Positions 21,061 to 30,347 of a stretch of 56,104 nt of DNA are shown here, piece by piece. How positions within the stretch are numbered: the stretch's first letter is position 1; every line of letters starts with the position of its first letter. The translations under genes were made by a program, and so were the position numbers. The DNA comes from Pseudomonadota bacterium (GTDB lineage: Bacteria > Myxococcota > Myxococcia > Myxococcales > Myxococcaceae), in assembly GCA_023426545.1 (NCBI GenBank), contig JAFAAN010000028.1, positions 1-56,104 of the forward strand, in the 5' to 3' direction. The notes beneath the pieces are model-generated. The model searched no databases. It was not told the DNA's origin and was given only the letters and a program-made list of their open reading frames with translations.

Positions 21061-22077
21061 ATGACGCTCAAAGAAGCGCTGGGCAAGGTGGTGGGCCGGC
21101 GCGACCTCACCCGCGAGGAGATGACCCGCGTCATGGGTCTGATGCTCGCCGGGGAGGCTTCGCCTGCCCAGGTGGGCGCGCTGGCGACGGCGCTGAAGAT
21201 GAAGGGTGAGACGGAGGATGAAATCCTCGGCGCGGCGGAGGCCATGCGGGCCTGCGCGGCGAAGCTGTCCCCCCGCGCGGAGGTGGTGCTCGACACCTGC
21301 GGCACGGGCGGCGACGGCGCGCACACCTTCAACATCTCCACCGCGGTGGCCTTCGTGGCCGCCGGGGCGGGGGTGACGGTGGCCAAACACGGCAACCGCG
21401 CGGTCTCCAGCCGCTGTGGCAGCGCGGACGTGCTGGCCGCGCTGGGCGTCTCCATGGAGCGCCCGCACGAGCGCGTGGCGCGGGACATCGACGAGCACGG
21501 CGTGGGCTTCCTCTTCGCGCCCTCGCACCACGGGGCCCTGCGCCACGTGGCGCAGGCGCGGCGGGACATGGGGTTCCACAGCGTGTTCAACCTGCTGGGG
21601 CCGCTGACGAACCCGGCCGGCGCGCGCTACCAGCTCCTGGGCACCTTCGACGGCAAGCGCGTGGAGCAGACGGCGCGCGTGCTGGGCCGGCTCGGCAGCC
21701 GCCGCGCGTGGGTGGTGCACGGCCACGACGGGCTGGACGAAGTCTCGCCGTGCGCGCCCACCGAGGTCGCCGAGCTGCGCGAGGACGGCACGGTCCACCT
21801 CTTCACGGTGTCGCCCGGGGACGCCGGGTTGGAGAAGGTGCCTCGCGAGGCCATCGCGGGGGGAGACGCGGAGGAGAATGCCCAGCGGCTGCGCGCCCTG
21901 CTGGACGGCGAGCGCTCCGGGCTGCGCACGGCGGTGCTGCTCAACGCGGCGGCGGCGCTGGTGGTGGTGGGCCTGGCCGCGGACCTGCGCGACGGCGTGC
22001 GCAAGGCGGAGCACGCCATCGACTCCGGCGCGGCCCGGCGCAAGCTGTTGGCCCTCATCGAGGGGGACCTGTCATGA
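21061..22077 (+). CDS. trpD: Anthranilate phosphoribosyltransferase TrpD
   Basis: The 338-residue enzyme joins anthranilate to phosphoribosyl pyrophosphate, the second step of the tryptophan branch. The key PRPP loop is LDTCGTGGDGAHTFNIST, followed by VAKHGNRAVSSRCGSADVL, and VNLLGPL-type FNLLGPLTNPA; all are typical of the family, and the length is normal. It carries no fused TrpG domain; TrpG is a separate gene at 33522-34085. Its stop overlaps the ATG of a 35-codon frame that leads into trpC. Confidence 0.97.
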   Translation: MTLKEALGKVVGRRDLTREEMTRVMGLMLAGEASPAQVGALATALKMKGETEDEILGAAEAMRACAAKLSPRAEVVLDTCGTGGDGAHTFNISTAVAFVAAGAGVTVAKHGNRAVSSRCGSADVLAALGVSMERPHERVARDIDEHGVGFLFAPSHHGALRHVAQARRDMGFHSVFNLLGPLTNPAGARYQLLGTFDGKRVEQTARVLGRLGSRRAWVVHGHDGLDEVSPCAPTEVAELREDGTVHLFTVSPGDAGLEKVPREAIAGGDAEENAQRLRALLDGERSGLRTAVLLNAAAALVVVGLAADLRDGVRKAEHAIDSGAARRKLLALIEGDLS

Positions 22078-22181
22078 CGGCGGCGCCAGACACCGGCGCC
22101 GGGTGCGGCCATCACCGCTGCAAGGGCGGCGCGGCGGGGCCGTCCAGGCGGACATCCCCCACCGTTGGAGTCACTTCGTGA
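22074..22181 (+). CDS. Possible 35-aa Cys/His small protein coupled to trpD and trpC
   Basis: An ATG (22074-22076) overlaps the trpD stop as ATGA. The frame runs 35 codons and ends in a TGA (22179-22181) that overlaps the trpC GTG start as GTGA. The peptide contains GCGHHRCKGG, a possible metal-binding Cys-His-His-Cys cluster, and a basic C-terminal half. No family is recognised. The double overlap would let ribosomes pass from trpD to trpC, so the frame may matter as a coupling device even if the peptide has no function. Chance is not excluded, since the DNA is very GC-rich and stop-poor. Confidence 0.35.
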   Translation: MTAAPDTGAGCGHHRCKGGAAGPSRRTSPTVGVTS

Positions 22182-22987
22182 GCACGACATCGAACGGCGG
22201 CGCGGCGCCGGGAACGTTGGACCGCATCATGGCGCGCAAGCGTCAGGAGCTGGCGACGCGCCCTCCCCTGGCGCCACGCGCCCGGCCCATGCCCCGGGAC
22301 TTCGCCCAGGGGCTGGTGACACATCGCACCGGCCGGCCGCTGACGGTCATCGCCGAGGTGAAGCGCAAGAGCCCATCGGGTGGCGCGTTCCCCCACGCCG
22401 ACGTGGTGGCGGTGGCGCGCGCCTATGAGGCCGCGGGCGCCAGCGCCATCAGCGTGCTGACGGATGGGCAGGATTTCGGCGGCAGCCTGGAGGACCTCGT
22501 GGCCGTGCGGGCGGCGGTGTCGCTGCCCGTCCTGCGCAAGGACTTCCTGGTGGCGGCGCGCGAGGTGGAGGAGAGCGCGCTGTGGGGCGCGGACGCGGTG
22601 CTGCTCATCGCGGACGCGCTGGAGGACGGTGAGCTGCGGGAGATGGTCGCCACGGCGAAAGCCGTGGGGGTGGCCGCGCTGGTGGAGGCCCACACGGAGG
22701 AACACGCCGAGCGCGCCCTGGCCGCGGGCGCGAAACTGGTGGGCATCAACAACCGCAACCTCGCCACGCTGAAGACGGACACGGGCACGGCGCTGCGGGT
22801 GATGCCGAAGCTGCGCTCACGGGCCCGGGTGCTGGTGGCGGAGAGCGGGCTCAAGTCGCTGGCGGACCTGCTGGCGGCCCGGGATGCGGGAGCGGACGCC
22901 GTCCTGGTGGGCGAGTCCCTGCTGCGCGAGCCCGACCCCGGGCACGCGCTGCGGCGGCTGCTGGGCCTGGAGGAAGCGCCTCCATGA
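22178..22987 (+). CDS. trpC: Indole-3-glycerol-phosphate synthase TrpC
   Basis: The 269-residue TIM-barrel enzyme closes the indole ring. It has the signature TVIAEVKRKSPSGG with the catalytic Lys, then SVLTDGQDFGGS, PVLRKDFLV, ALVEAHTEEHAERAL, GINNRNLATL and VAESGLKS, all matching IGPS active-site strands. A GTG start at 22178 is chosen, with GGAG 8 nt upstream and overlap with the preceding small frame. Its stop overlaps the trpF ATG (ATGA), so the two are coupled rather than fused. Confidence 0.96.
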   Translation: MSTTSNGGAAPGTLDRIMARKRQELATRPPLAPRARPMPRDFAQGLVTHRTGRPLTVIAEVKRKSPSGGAFPHADVVAVARAYEAAGASAISVLTDGQDFGGSLEDLVAVRAAVSLPVLRKDFLVAAREVEESALWGADAVLLIADALEDGELREMVATAKAVGVAALVEAHTEEHAERALAAGAKLVGINNRNLATLKTDTGTALRVMPKLRSRARVLVAESGLKSLADLLAARDAGADAVLVGESLLREPDPGHALRRLLGLEEAPP

Positions 22988-23622
22988 GCGTCCGCGTGAA
23001 GGTGTGCGGCGTCACGCGCCTGCCGGACGCGGTGGACGCGTGGGAGGCGGGGGTGGACGCGCTGGGGCTCAACTTCTACCCGAAGTCCCCCCGCTATCTG
23101 GACATCCCCACGGCGGCGGCCCTGGCGCGCACGCGGCCCCCGCTGGGCACGGTGCTGGGCGTGTTCGTCAACGCGGCGCCGGACACCATCCGGGAGACGG
23201 TGCGCGCGTGCGGCCTCACGGCCGTGCAGCTCCATGGGGACGAGCCCCCGGAGGCGTGCTCGGGGTACGGCGTGCCGGTCGTCAAGGCGCTCCGTGTCAG
23301 CGGGCCGGAAGACGTGGCCCGGGCCCGGACGTATGTGGGCGTGGGGGATGTGGCGGGGCTGCTGCTGGACGGCGCGGCCCCAGGGTACGGCGGTGGAGGC
23401 GTGGGCTTCGACTGGTCGCTGGTGGCGGGGCTCGCCGGAAGCGGAGTGCCCGTGCTGGTGGCCGGCGGCCTGCGGCCCTCCAACGTGGCCGAGGCGGTGC
23501 GCGCGACGCGGCCGTACGGCGTGGATGTGGCCAGCGGGGTGGAGTCCGCCCCCGGCATCAAGGATGTGGAGGCGGTGCGTGCCTTCGTGCGCGCCGCGAA
23601 GTCCATCAACCTCTGGGAGTGA
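22984..23622 (+). CDS. trpF: Phosphoribosylanthranilate isomerase TrpF
   Basis: The 212-residue TIM-barrel enzyme performs the Amadori rearrangement before TrpC. The catalytic Cys is in VKVCGVTR (C8), and the catalytic Asp is in LLLDGAAPGYGGGG. GLNFYPKSPRYL, GVFVNAAPDTI, VQLHGDE and GVDVASGVESAPGIKD are family signatures. The start ATG overlaps the trpC stop. TrpB begins 5 bp after its stop. Confidence 0.96.
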   Translation: MSVRVKVCGVTRLPDAVDAWEAGVDALGLNFYPKSPRYLDIPTAAALARTRPPLGTVLGVFVNAAPDTIRETVRACGLTAVQLHGDEPPEACSGYGVPVVKALRVSGPEDVARARTYVGVGDVAGLLLDGAAPGYGGGGVGFDWSLVAGLAGSGVPVLVAGGLRPSNVAEAVRATRPYGVDVASGVESAPGIKDVEAVRAFVRAAKSINLWE

Positions 23623-23627
23623 CTGTC

Positions 23628-24833
23628 ATGAGTACGGAGACTGCCGCCGGCCGCTTCGGGCGCTACGGCGGGCGGTACGTGCCGGAGACGTTGGTGCCGG
23701 CGCTGCTGGAGCTGGAAGAGGCCTATGCCGCCGCGAGCGCGGACCCGGCGTTTGGCGAGGACGTCGCCCGCGTGCTGCGCGAGTTCGTGGGCCGCTCCAC
23801 CACGCTGACCCCCGCGCGGCGGCTCACCGAGGCGTGGGGCGGCGCGAGCGTGTGGCTCAAGCGCGAGGACCTGGCGCATACCGGCGCGCACAAAATCAAC
23901 AACACCGTGGCCCAGGTGCTGCTGGCCAGGCGCATGGGGAAGAAGCGCATCATCGCGGAGACGGGCGCGGGCCAGCACGGCGTCGCCACCGCCACCGCGT
24001 GTGCGCTCTTCGGCCTGCCCTGCGAGGTGTACATGGGCGCGCTGGACGTGGAGCGGCAGGCGCTCAACGTCTTCCGCATGCGGGCGCTGGGCGCGGTGGT
24101 GCGCCCGGTGGAGTCCGGCTCGCGCACGCTGAAGGACGCGATGAACGAGGCCATGCGCACCTGGGTGTCGCAGGTGGCGGACACGCACTACGTCATCGGC
24201 AGCGCGGCGGGGCCGCACCCGTACCCGACGATGGTGCGCGACTTCCAGTCCATCATCGGCCGCGAGCTGCGGACGCAGGCCCAGGCGGCCTGGGGTGGCC
24301 TGCCGGATGCCATCATCGCGTGCATCGGCGGCGGCTCGAACGCCATGGGCGTGATGCACCCGTTCGTCGGTGACGCGGGCGTGCGGCTGGTGGGCGTGGA
24401 GGCAGGCGGTCACGGCCTGGACACGAAGCAGCACGGGGCCTCGCTGACGCTGGGGACGGAGGGCGTGCTCCACGGCTCGCGCTCGCTGGTGCTCCAGGAC
24501 GCGGACGGCCAGATTCAGGAGGCGCACAGCATCTCCGCGGGCCTGGACTACCCGGGCGTGGGGCCGGAGCTGGCGCACCTGGCGAAGACGGGACGCCTGG
24601 AGGTCCGCACCGCCACCGACGACGAGGCGCTGGCGGCCTTCTACGAGGTGGCGCGGATGGAGGGCATCCTCCCGGCGCTGGAGACCTCCCACGCCTTCGC
24701 GCGCGGCCGGGACGTGGCGCGCGAGCTGGGGGCGGGAAAGCACGTGGTCATCAACTGCTCGGGCCGCGGCGACAAGGACGTGGCCACGATTTCCGCGCGG
24801 GGCGTGCCTCCGCCGGTGGAGGTGAAGGCGTGA
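23628..24833 (+). CDS. trpB: Tryptophan synthase beta subunit TrpB
   Basis: The 401-residue PLP enzyme condenses indole with serine. It begins FGRYGGRYVPETL and has the PLP Lys in LAHTGAHKINN (K89). The glycine loop is IACIGGGSNAMG and the C-terminal end has the conserved SGRGDKD. This is the standard TrpB1 form. GGGAG lies upstream of the ATG. The GTG of trpA overlaps its stop, as expected for two subunits of one complex. Confidence 0.98.
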   Translation: MSTETAAGRFGRYGGRYVPETLVPALLELEEAYAAASADPAFGEDVARVLREFVGRSTTLTPARRLTEAWGGASVWLKREDLAHTGAHKINNTVAQVLLARRMGKKRIIAETGAGQHGVATATACALFGLPCEVYMGALDVERQALNVFRMRALGAVVRPVESGSRTLKDAMNEAMRTWVSQVADTHYVIGSAAGPHPYPTMVRDFQSIIGRELRTQAQAAWGGLPDAIIACIGGGSNAMGVMHPFVGDAGVRLVGVEAGGHGLDTKQHGASLTLGTEGVLHGSRSLVLQDADGQIQEAHSISAGLDYPGVGPELAHLAKTGRLEVRTATDDEALAAFYEVARMEGILPALETSHAFARGRDVARELGAGKHVVINCSGRGDKDVATISARGVPPPVEVKA

Positions 24834-25621
24834 GCGGAGAGATTGCACGGACCTTCGCCCAGGCGAAGGCGCGCGGAGAGGGCGTGCTGGTCACCTACGC
24901 CATGGCGGGAGACCCGGACCTGCCCCGCTCGGTGGACACGTTCGTCGCGCTGGCGGAAGGCGGCGCGGACGTGCTGGAGATTGGCGTGGCCTTCAGCGAC
25001 CCCATCGCGGACGGCCCCGTCATCCAGGGCGCGGCGCAGCGGGCGCTCCAGGCCGGCTCCACCCTCAGGCGCGTGCTGGATGAAGTGGTGCCGGCGGTGC
25101 GCGAGCGATGCCCCCAGACGCCGCTGGTCATCATGACGTACGTCAACCTCATCATGGCCATGGGTGAGGCGCGCTACGCGAAGCTCGCCCGCGAACGGGG
25201 CGTCTCCGGGACCATCCTCCCCGACCTCCCGCCCGAGGAGAGCGCGAGCCTGCGCGCCACGTTCGACGCGGAGGGCATCGACCTGATTCCCCTGTGCGCG
25301 CCCACCACGCCTCCGGCGCGGGCGCAGGCCATCGCGAAGGAGGGACGCGGCTTCGTCTATTGCGTGTCCGTGTCTGGCGTGACGGGCATTCGCACGGAGC
25401 TGCCTCCGGACCTGTCCCAGCGCCTGGACCTCGTGCGCGAGGCCGCGCCCGTGCCCATCGTCGCGGGCTTTGGCATCTCCACCGAGGAGCAGGCGCGCGC
25501 CCTCTCCTCCCACGCGGATGGCGTCGTGGTGGGCAGCGTGCTGGTGCGCGAGGCGCACATGAACGGCCCCGCGGCGGCGAAGGCGCTGTGCGCCCGCATC
25601 AAACGCGGATTGCAGCGGTAG
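24830..25621 (+). CDS. trpA: Tryptophan synthase alpha subunit TrpA
   Basis: The 263-residue TIM barrel splits indole-glycerol phosphate to indole, which is channelled to TrpB. Catalytic residues fit E50 (VLEIGVAFSDP) and D61 (IADGP). Other marks are YVNLIMAMG, LPDLPPEE and YCVSVSGVTG, and GFGISTEEQ near the end. Position 54 is Ala in VAFSDP where many homologues have Pro, which is minor. It starts at a GTG overlapping trpB. It is the last gene of the aroF-trp operon; no clear terminator hairpin follows. Confidence 0.97.
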   Translation: MSGEIARTFAQAKARGEGVLVTYAMAGDPDLPRSVDTFVALAEGGADVLEIGVAFSDPIADGPVIQGAAQRALQAGSTLRRVLDEVVPAVRERCPQTPLVIMTYVNLIMAMGEARYAKLARERGVSGTILPDLPPEESASLRATFDAEGIDLIPLCAPTTPPARAQAIAKEGRGFVYCVSVSGVTGIRTELPPDLSQRLDLVREAAPVPIVAGFGISTEEQARALSSHADGVVVGSVLVREAHMNGPAAAKALCARIKRGLQR

Positions 25622-25651
25622 ACCTGCACACCTCGAGCGCGCCTTGTCTGC

Positions 25652-25681
25652 TTTTCATGAATAGCCATTCCTCCCTATAAA
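25652..25681 (+). promoter_or_regulatory. Candidate vegetative promoter of the CARDB-repeat gene
   Basis: TATAAA (25676-25681) stands 18 bp after TTTTCA (25652-25657) in an AT-rich patch rare in this window. The predicted start of transcription would be about 60 bp before the ATG at 25749. The -35 match to TTGACA is only four of six. Confidence 0.42.
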
Positions 25682-25693
25682 CCCTCCAGACCT

Positions 25694-25727
25694 CCGCGGA
25701 CCTCCGCATCGGGCGGTTCGTCCGCGG
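25694..25727 (+). promoter_or_regulatory. Leader hairpin or operator before the CARDB-repeat gene
   Basis: CCGCGGAC (25694-25701) pairs perfectly with GTCCGCGG (25720-25727), with an inner CCGC/GCGG match. It lies just downstream of the predicted promoter and 15 bp before the GGAGG ribosome site. It could be an operator, a leader hairpin, or the end of the trp transcript. Confidence 0.33.
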
Positions 25728-25748
25728 TGTCATCCGTCCGGAGGCAAT

Positions 25749-28700
25749 ATGTGGCAACGGCGAAGGCCGTCGTGGTGCGGTACGGTCCTGCTGACAGCGG
25801 GACTGCTGGCAGGAACGGGCTGTGGGGGCAACGCCGCCCCCACCGAGCCCGAGCAACTCAGGAGTCAGTCGCGACGCAGTGAGTTTGGCCCCGACCTCGT
25901 GATTCGAGCGCTGAGCGGCCCCACCAGCGTTCGATTCGGTGAGCCCCTCACCACCACCGTGAGGGTCTGCAACGAGGGCACGGCGCGCGCGCAGAGCCCC
26001 CTGGGCTCCGTCCAGTTGGACCTGTACCTGTCCACGGACGACACGCTCTCCTGGCCCGACCCGGGCCTGCCGCCCCCCGTGGACCAGGAACTCCTCACCA
26101 CGCTGAACGTGAGCGAGCTGGAGGCCGGGCAGTGCGAGACGTTGGCGTTCACCACGTCCGCCATGCCACCCGGCTCCCAGACGGACGGGACCTACTTCCT
26201 GGGAGCCATCATCGACGTGCAGCAGGTCCTCGTCGAGCTGGACGAGGCCAACAACACCGCCGTGACGGCGCTGGGCATCGGCGACCGGCCGGACCTCGTC
26301 ATCAAGGCGCTCCGTGGCCCCAGGAGCAGCCAGACCTCGGGGACCGTCGCGTCGACCGTCGAGGTGTGCAACCAGGGCACCGGTTCATCGGCCTCCACCG
26401 CCGTGGAGCTCTACCTCTCCACGACGGGCACGCTGTCACCGCCAGGCGCGGGCGGGCCTCCGCCCACGAACCAGGCTCTGCTGGGGACGGTGATGGTGTC
26501 CGAGCTGAGCCCCGGCCACTGTGCCATCCGCCAATCGTCCTTTCCGGTGGTCCTGCCGCCCGACGCGGCATCCGGGCAACCGCTCTACCTGGGCGCCATC
26601 GTCGACACGCCCCAGGCCTCCGCGGAGCTGAACGAGGACAACAACACCTTCGTGGGTGACCTCATCGCCGTGGGCGAGGGAGTGGACCTCGTCGTCACCG
26701 CCATCCACGGTCCCCCCAGCGTCCAGAGCGGAGAACCGCTGAGCGCCTCCGTGAGGGTCTGCAACCACGGCACCCTCCCCGCGGGCGCCACCCCCGTCGA
26801 GCTCTATCTCTCCGTGGATGGAAACGTCTCCGTGCCGGGCAACGGCCCGTTGCCTCCAGGGCAAGCCCTGGTGGGCCAGACGTTCGCGCCCTTCCTGAAT
26901 CCTGGCGATTGCCTCACGCGCCACATCCAGGGCGTCGCCACGCTCCCCGCGGGCGCGCCTCAGGATGGCGCCGTCTTCCTGGCGGCCATCGCCGACCCCG
27001 CGGACGACATCCCAGAGCTGCGCGAGGACAACAATGTCTTCGTCCAGGGCCTCATCGGCGTGGGCCAGCGTCCGGACCTCGTCGTCACCGCGCTTCACGC
27101 GCCCCCCAGCGCGGCCTCCTGGCCGTCCGCGACGCCCGTCAGCGTCACCGTCTGCAACGAGGGGACCGTCTCCTCCCCCATGGTCGCGATTGAGCTCTAC
27201 CTCTCCATGGTGCCGACGCTGGACTCGAATCCCATGGGGACCCCGTTCCACGGAACCCAGACACTGGTCGGCGACATCACCTTCCCCGGTCCGGACGCGG
27301 GCCGATGTGTCACACGCGAGGTGCCCATCCTCGTGAACCGGCCCCCGGGGGCGCCTCCCCAGCTCGAAGCGTTCTACCTGGGCGCCATCGTCGACCCCTG
27401 GTCGAACGTCGAGGAGCTCCGCGAGGACAACAACGTCTTCGTCGGTGAGCGGATGGGCGTGGGCGACAAGCCGGACCTGGTCATCACCTCGGTGAAGGGC
27501 CCCGCCAGCCACTCGACTGGCAGCTTCCCGGTCACCGCCCGCGTCTGCAATCAGGGAAGCCTGTCTTCACCCTATACGCAGTTGGAGTTCTACCTGGCCG
27601 CGCATGGCTTCCTGAACGCGCCGGCCCAGGGCGGAGCGCCGAACAGCACCGACCCGCACACGGCGCTCCTCGTGGGGATTCGCGATGTCCCCCCGCTGCA
27701 ACCGGACGAGTGCAGGACGCTCTCAGCGAGCGCGGAGTCCTGGGGCGTCCCCGTCGAGTACGTCGACAGGGCCTTCCACCTCGGAGCCATCATCGACCCC
27801 GCTTCGGCTGTCGTGGAGCTCCGCGAAGACAACAACACCTTCGTGGGAGACAGCATGGGGCTGGGGCTGCGTCCTGACCTGGTCGTGACCGCCATCCAGG
27901 CTCCCGCCAGCGTGGACAACAGCGCCCCCTTCACCGCCTCCCTCACCGTCTGCAACCAGGGCACCGCGGACTCCCAGCCCGCCATGGCGCAGGTCTACCT
28001 GTCCACGGAGCCCCACCTGGAGATGCCGGACTGGCATGGCATGGGCGGTCCGCTGCCCTGGAGCCAGATGCCCGTGGCGAGCTTGAACATCCCCTCCCTG
28101 CACGTTGGGCGCTGTGTCACGGAGCAGGTGAACGGAACGGCCTACCCCCCTTCTGGCGCTCATGGAGAGAGCCTCTACCTGGGCGCCAGCGTCGACGTGG
28201 ACGACGTCGTCCAGGAGCTGCGCGAGGACAACAACTCCTTCGTGCACGGCCGCATCGGCGTGGGAGACGGGGCCGACCTCGTCGTCACCGCCATCAGCGC
28301 ACCGGCGAGCGTGTCACCCCATTCCACCTTCACCGCGACAGTCACGGTCTGTAACCAGGGCACCGCCTACTCGAGTCAAACGGACCTGGAGCTGTACTTC
28401 TCGACCCAGGCCCGCCTGGAGCTCCCTCGCTGGAATGGTCCGGGCTTCCCCTTCCCCGAGACGCAGGCGCCTATCGGCTACATGCCCGTGCAGAGCCTGT
28501 CACCCGGGCAGTGCATCACCCAATCCTTCCAAGGTGACGCGAGTCCGCCCCCCGTGGCGCAGGCGGGTCAGCCACTCTACCTGGGCGCCATCGTCGACCC
28601 CTGGAACGGCATCGAGGAGCTTCGCGAGGACAACAACACCTTCGTGAGCGGACGCATGGGCGTCGGCAACGGCCCCGACCTGGTCATCACCGCGCTTCAG

Positions 28701-30281
28701 GCGCCCCCGAACGTCGCGCCCGACGCGGCCTTCCACCCGACCGTCACGGTGTGCAATCAAGGCACGAACCCGTCCAGCAGCACACTCGTGGAGTTCTACC
28801 TCTCCACGGAGGAGGTAGTCGTGCTGCCACGCTGGACCGGGCCGGGCAGCCCACTGCCGCCGACCCAGCACACCATCGGGGAGCTGAACATCCCCCCGCT
28901 GAACAGTGGCAAGTGCTTCGCGGGCAGCGCCTTCGCGATGGTGGCCCCGCCACCCGCGGCGAGCCCCGGCCAGCAGCTCTACCTGGGAGCCATCGTCGAT
29001 GGCGGCCAGTCCCAGCAGGAGCTGCGTGAAGACAACAACGTCTTCATGAGCGGCCGCCTCGTCGTGGGCCATGCGCCCGACCTGGTCGTCACGTCCCTCA
29101 CGGGCCCCGCGAGCGTCGGCGCCTACAGCCCGTTCACCGCCACGGCCACCGTCTGCAATCAAGGCACCATGGAGTCATCTCCCACGCACCTGGAAGTCTA
29201 CCTCGCCACCGAGGCGAGGATGGTCATGCCCCCCTGGTATGCCCCGGGCATGCCGACATCGGACAGCCAGATCTTCGCTGGCAGCCAACCGGTCCCCTCG
29301 CTGGAGGTCGGTGACTGCATCACCGTGAGCGTCTCCGCGTGGGCGGACGTTCCTTCCGCGGCGCAGCCCAACCAGCCCTTGTACCTCGGGGCCCACGTCA
29401 ACCCCACCGTGCCCAGCGGTGAGCTCCGCGATGACAACAACACCTTCGTCGGGGGCCTCATGGGCGTCGGCAATGGTCCCGACCTGGTCATCACCGCCCT
29501 GCAAGCCCCGGTCAGCGTGGCGCCATACGAGGACTTCACCGCCACGGTGACGGTCTGCAACCAGGGCACCCAGATTTCGAGCAACACCCAGGTGGAGCTG
29601 TACTTCTCCACGCAGGCCCAGGTCGTGCTGCCTCGGTGGAATGGCCCGGGCCCGCTCTACCCGGGCACGCAGGAGCTCATCGGCTCCTGGAGCGTGCAGT
29701 CCCTGAATCCCGGCCAGTGCGTCACGGAGCCCGTCCCCGCCTGGGCGAGCCTCCCGCCGGAGGCCCTGTCACAGCAGCCGCTGTACCTGGGCGCCGCCGT
29801 CGACGCGTACCCGATGCAGTCCGAGCTGCGTGAAGACAACAACACCTTTGTCAGCGGCCTCATGGGCGTGGGCCACCTGCCAGACCTGGTCGTCACTTCA
29901 GTCTCGGGCCCCACCTCCGTGAGCCCGGGAAGCACCTTCACCGCCACCGTGCGGGTGTGCAACCAGGGCACCACCTCCACCAGCGGCGCCACGAACGTGG
30001 AGCTGTACCTGTCGAGCAGCGACTCACTCGAGTTCCCGTATCAAAGCGGTCCGGGGAGCCCGCCCGAAGACCAGATGCCCATTGGTTCCGTGACGGTCCA
30101 GCACCTGGCGCCTGGAGAGTGCATCACGCGCAACACGCTCGTGAGCGCCAGCACGCCTCCCAGCGCGGGCCCCATCGGGTTCTTCTACCTGGGCGCCATC
30201 GCCGACCCCTGGAAGGGCGTCGAGGAGCTGCGCGAGGACAACAATGTCTTCGCGGACCGGCTCATCCTGGTGACACCGTAG
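25749..30281 (+). CDS. Giant lipoprotein with 11 tandem CARDB-type repeats
   Basis: The 1510-residue protein has a lipoprotein signal (LLAGTGC, Cys about 25). From residue 48 it is a string of 11 repeats of about 133 residues. Each starts PDLV(I/V)xAxxxP, contains VxVCNxGT and (V/L)ELYLS, and ends YLGAIVD...ELREDNNTFV. This is the CARDB (cell-adhesion-related, APHP-like) Ig fold. Each repeat has a Cys in VCNQGT and another in a GxC(I/V)T segment, which suggests a disulphide per domain. The array fills the protein and no enzyme domain is seen. A surface stalk or adhesin is likely (inference). The ATG follows GGAGG. It is preceded by a predicted promoter and followed by a terminator. Confidence 0.88.
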   Translation: MWQRRRPSWCGTVLLTAGLLAGTGCGGNAAPTEPEQLRSQSRRSEFGPDLVIRALSGPTSVRFGEPLTTTVRVCNEGTARAQSPLGSVQLDLYLSTDDTLSWPDPGLPPPVDQELLTTLNVSELEAGQCETLAFTTSAMPPGSQTDGTYFLGAIIDVQQVLVELDEANNTAVTALGIGDRPDLVIKALRGPRSSQTSGTVASTVEVCNQGTGSSASTAVELYLSTTGTLSPPGAGGPPPTNQALLGTVMVSELSPGHCAIRQSSFPVVLPPDAASGQPLYLGAIVDTPQASAELNEDNNTFVGDLIAVGEGVDLVVTAIHGPPSVQSGEPLSASVRVCNHGTLPAGATPVELYLSVDGNVSVPGNGPLPPGQALVGQTFAPFLNPGDCLTRHIQGVATLPAGAPQDGAVFLAAIADPADDIPELREDNNVFVQGLIGVGQRPDLVVTALHAPPSAASWPSATPVSVTVCNEGTVSSPMVAIELYLSMVPTLDSNPMGTPFHGTQTLVGDITFPGPDAGRCVTREVPILVNRPPGAPPQLEAFYLGAIVDPWSNVEELREDNNVFVGERMGVGDKPDLVITSVKGPASHSTGSFPVTARVCNQGSLSSPYTQLEFYLAAHGFLNAPAQGGAPNSTDPHTALLVGIRDVPPLQPDECRTLSASAESWGVPVEYVDRAFHLGAIIDPASAVVELREDNNTFVGDSMGLGLRPDLVVTAIQAPASVDNSAPFTASLTVCNQGTADSQPAMAQVYLSTEPHLEMPDWHGMGGPLPWSQMPVASLNIPSLHVGRCVTEQVNGTAYPPSGAHGESLYLGASVDVDDVVQELREDNNSFVHGRIGVGDGADLVVTAISAPASVSPHSTFTATVTVCNQGTAYSSQTDLELYFSTQARLELPRWNGPGFPFPETQAPIGYMPVQSLSPGQCITQSFQGDASPPPVAQAGQPLYLGAIVDPWNGIEELREDNNTFVSGRMGVGNGPDLVITALQAPPNVAPDAAFHPTVTVCNQGTNPSSSTLVEFYLSTEEVVVLPRWTGPGSPLPPTQHTIGELNIPPLNSGKCFAGSAFAMVAPPPAASPGQQLYLGAIVDGGQSQQELREDNNVFMSGRLVVGHAPDLVVTSLTGPASVGAYSPFTATATVCNQGTMESSPTHLEVYLATEARMVMPPWYAPGMPTSDSQIFAGSQPVPSLEVGDCITVSVSAWADVPSAAQPNQPLYLGAHVNPTVPSGELRDDNNTFVGGLMGVGNGPDLVITALQAPVSVAPYEDFTATVTVCNQGTQISSNTQVELYFSTQAQVVLPRWNGPGPLYPGTQELIGSWSVQSLNPGQCVTEPVPAWASLPPEALSQQPLYLGAAVDAYPMQSELREDNNTFVSGLMGVGHLPDLVVTSVSGPTSVSPGSTFTATVRVCNQGTTSTSGATNVELYLSSSDSLEFPYQSGPGSPPEDQMPIGSVTVQHLAPGECITRNTLVSASTPPSAGPIGFFYLGAIADPWKGVEELREDNNVFADRLILVTP
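25890..30278 (+). repeat. Eleven tandem ~400-bp coding repeats
   Basis: Repeat units start near 25890, 26289, 26682, 27073, 27473, 27874, 28273, 28677, 29080, 29481 and 29881. They encode the CARDB units. Units 7, 8, 10 and 11 look most alike (for example the shared GVGNGPDLVITALQAP at the start of units 8 and 10), which suggests recent duplication or gene conversion. Confidence 0.85.
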
Positions 30282-30308
30282 CCGTCGTCGTCCCAGTCCA
30301 GGCATAGC

Positions 30309-30347
30309 GGCCCGGCCGGGCGCACCAGCGTTCGGCCGGGCCTTGTC
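30309..30347 (+). terminator. Hairpin terminator of the CARDB-repeat gene
   Basis: A perfect 10-bp stem, GGCCCGGCCG (30309-30318) with CGGCCGGGCC (30333-30342), is followed by TTGTC. It lies 28 bp after the stop. Confidence 0.7.

Noticed and set aside
25749..30281. CRISPR-like or mobile repeat array
   Set aside because: The repeats are in frame, about 400 bp long, and encode a protein domain; no spacers or transposase.
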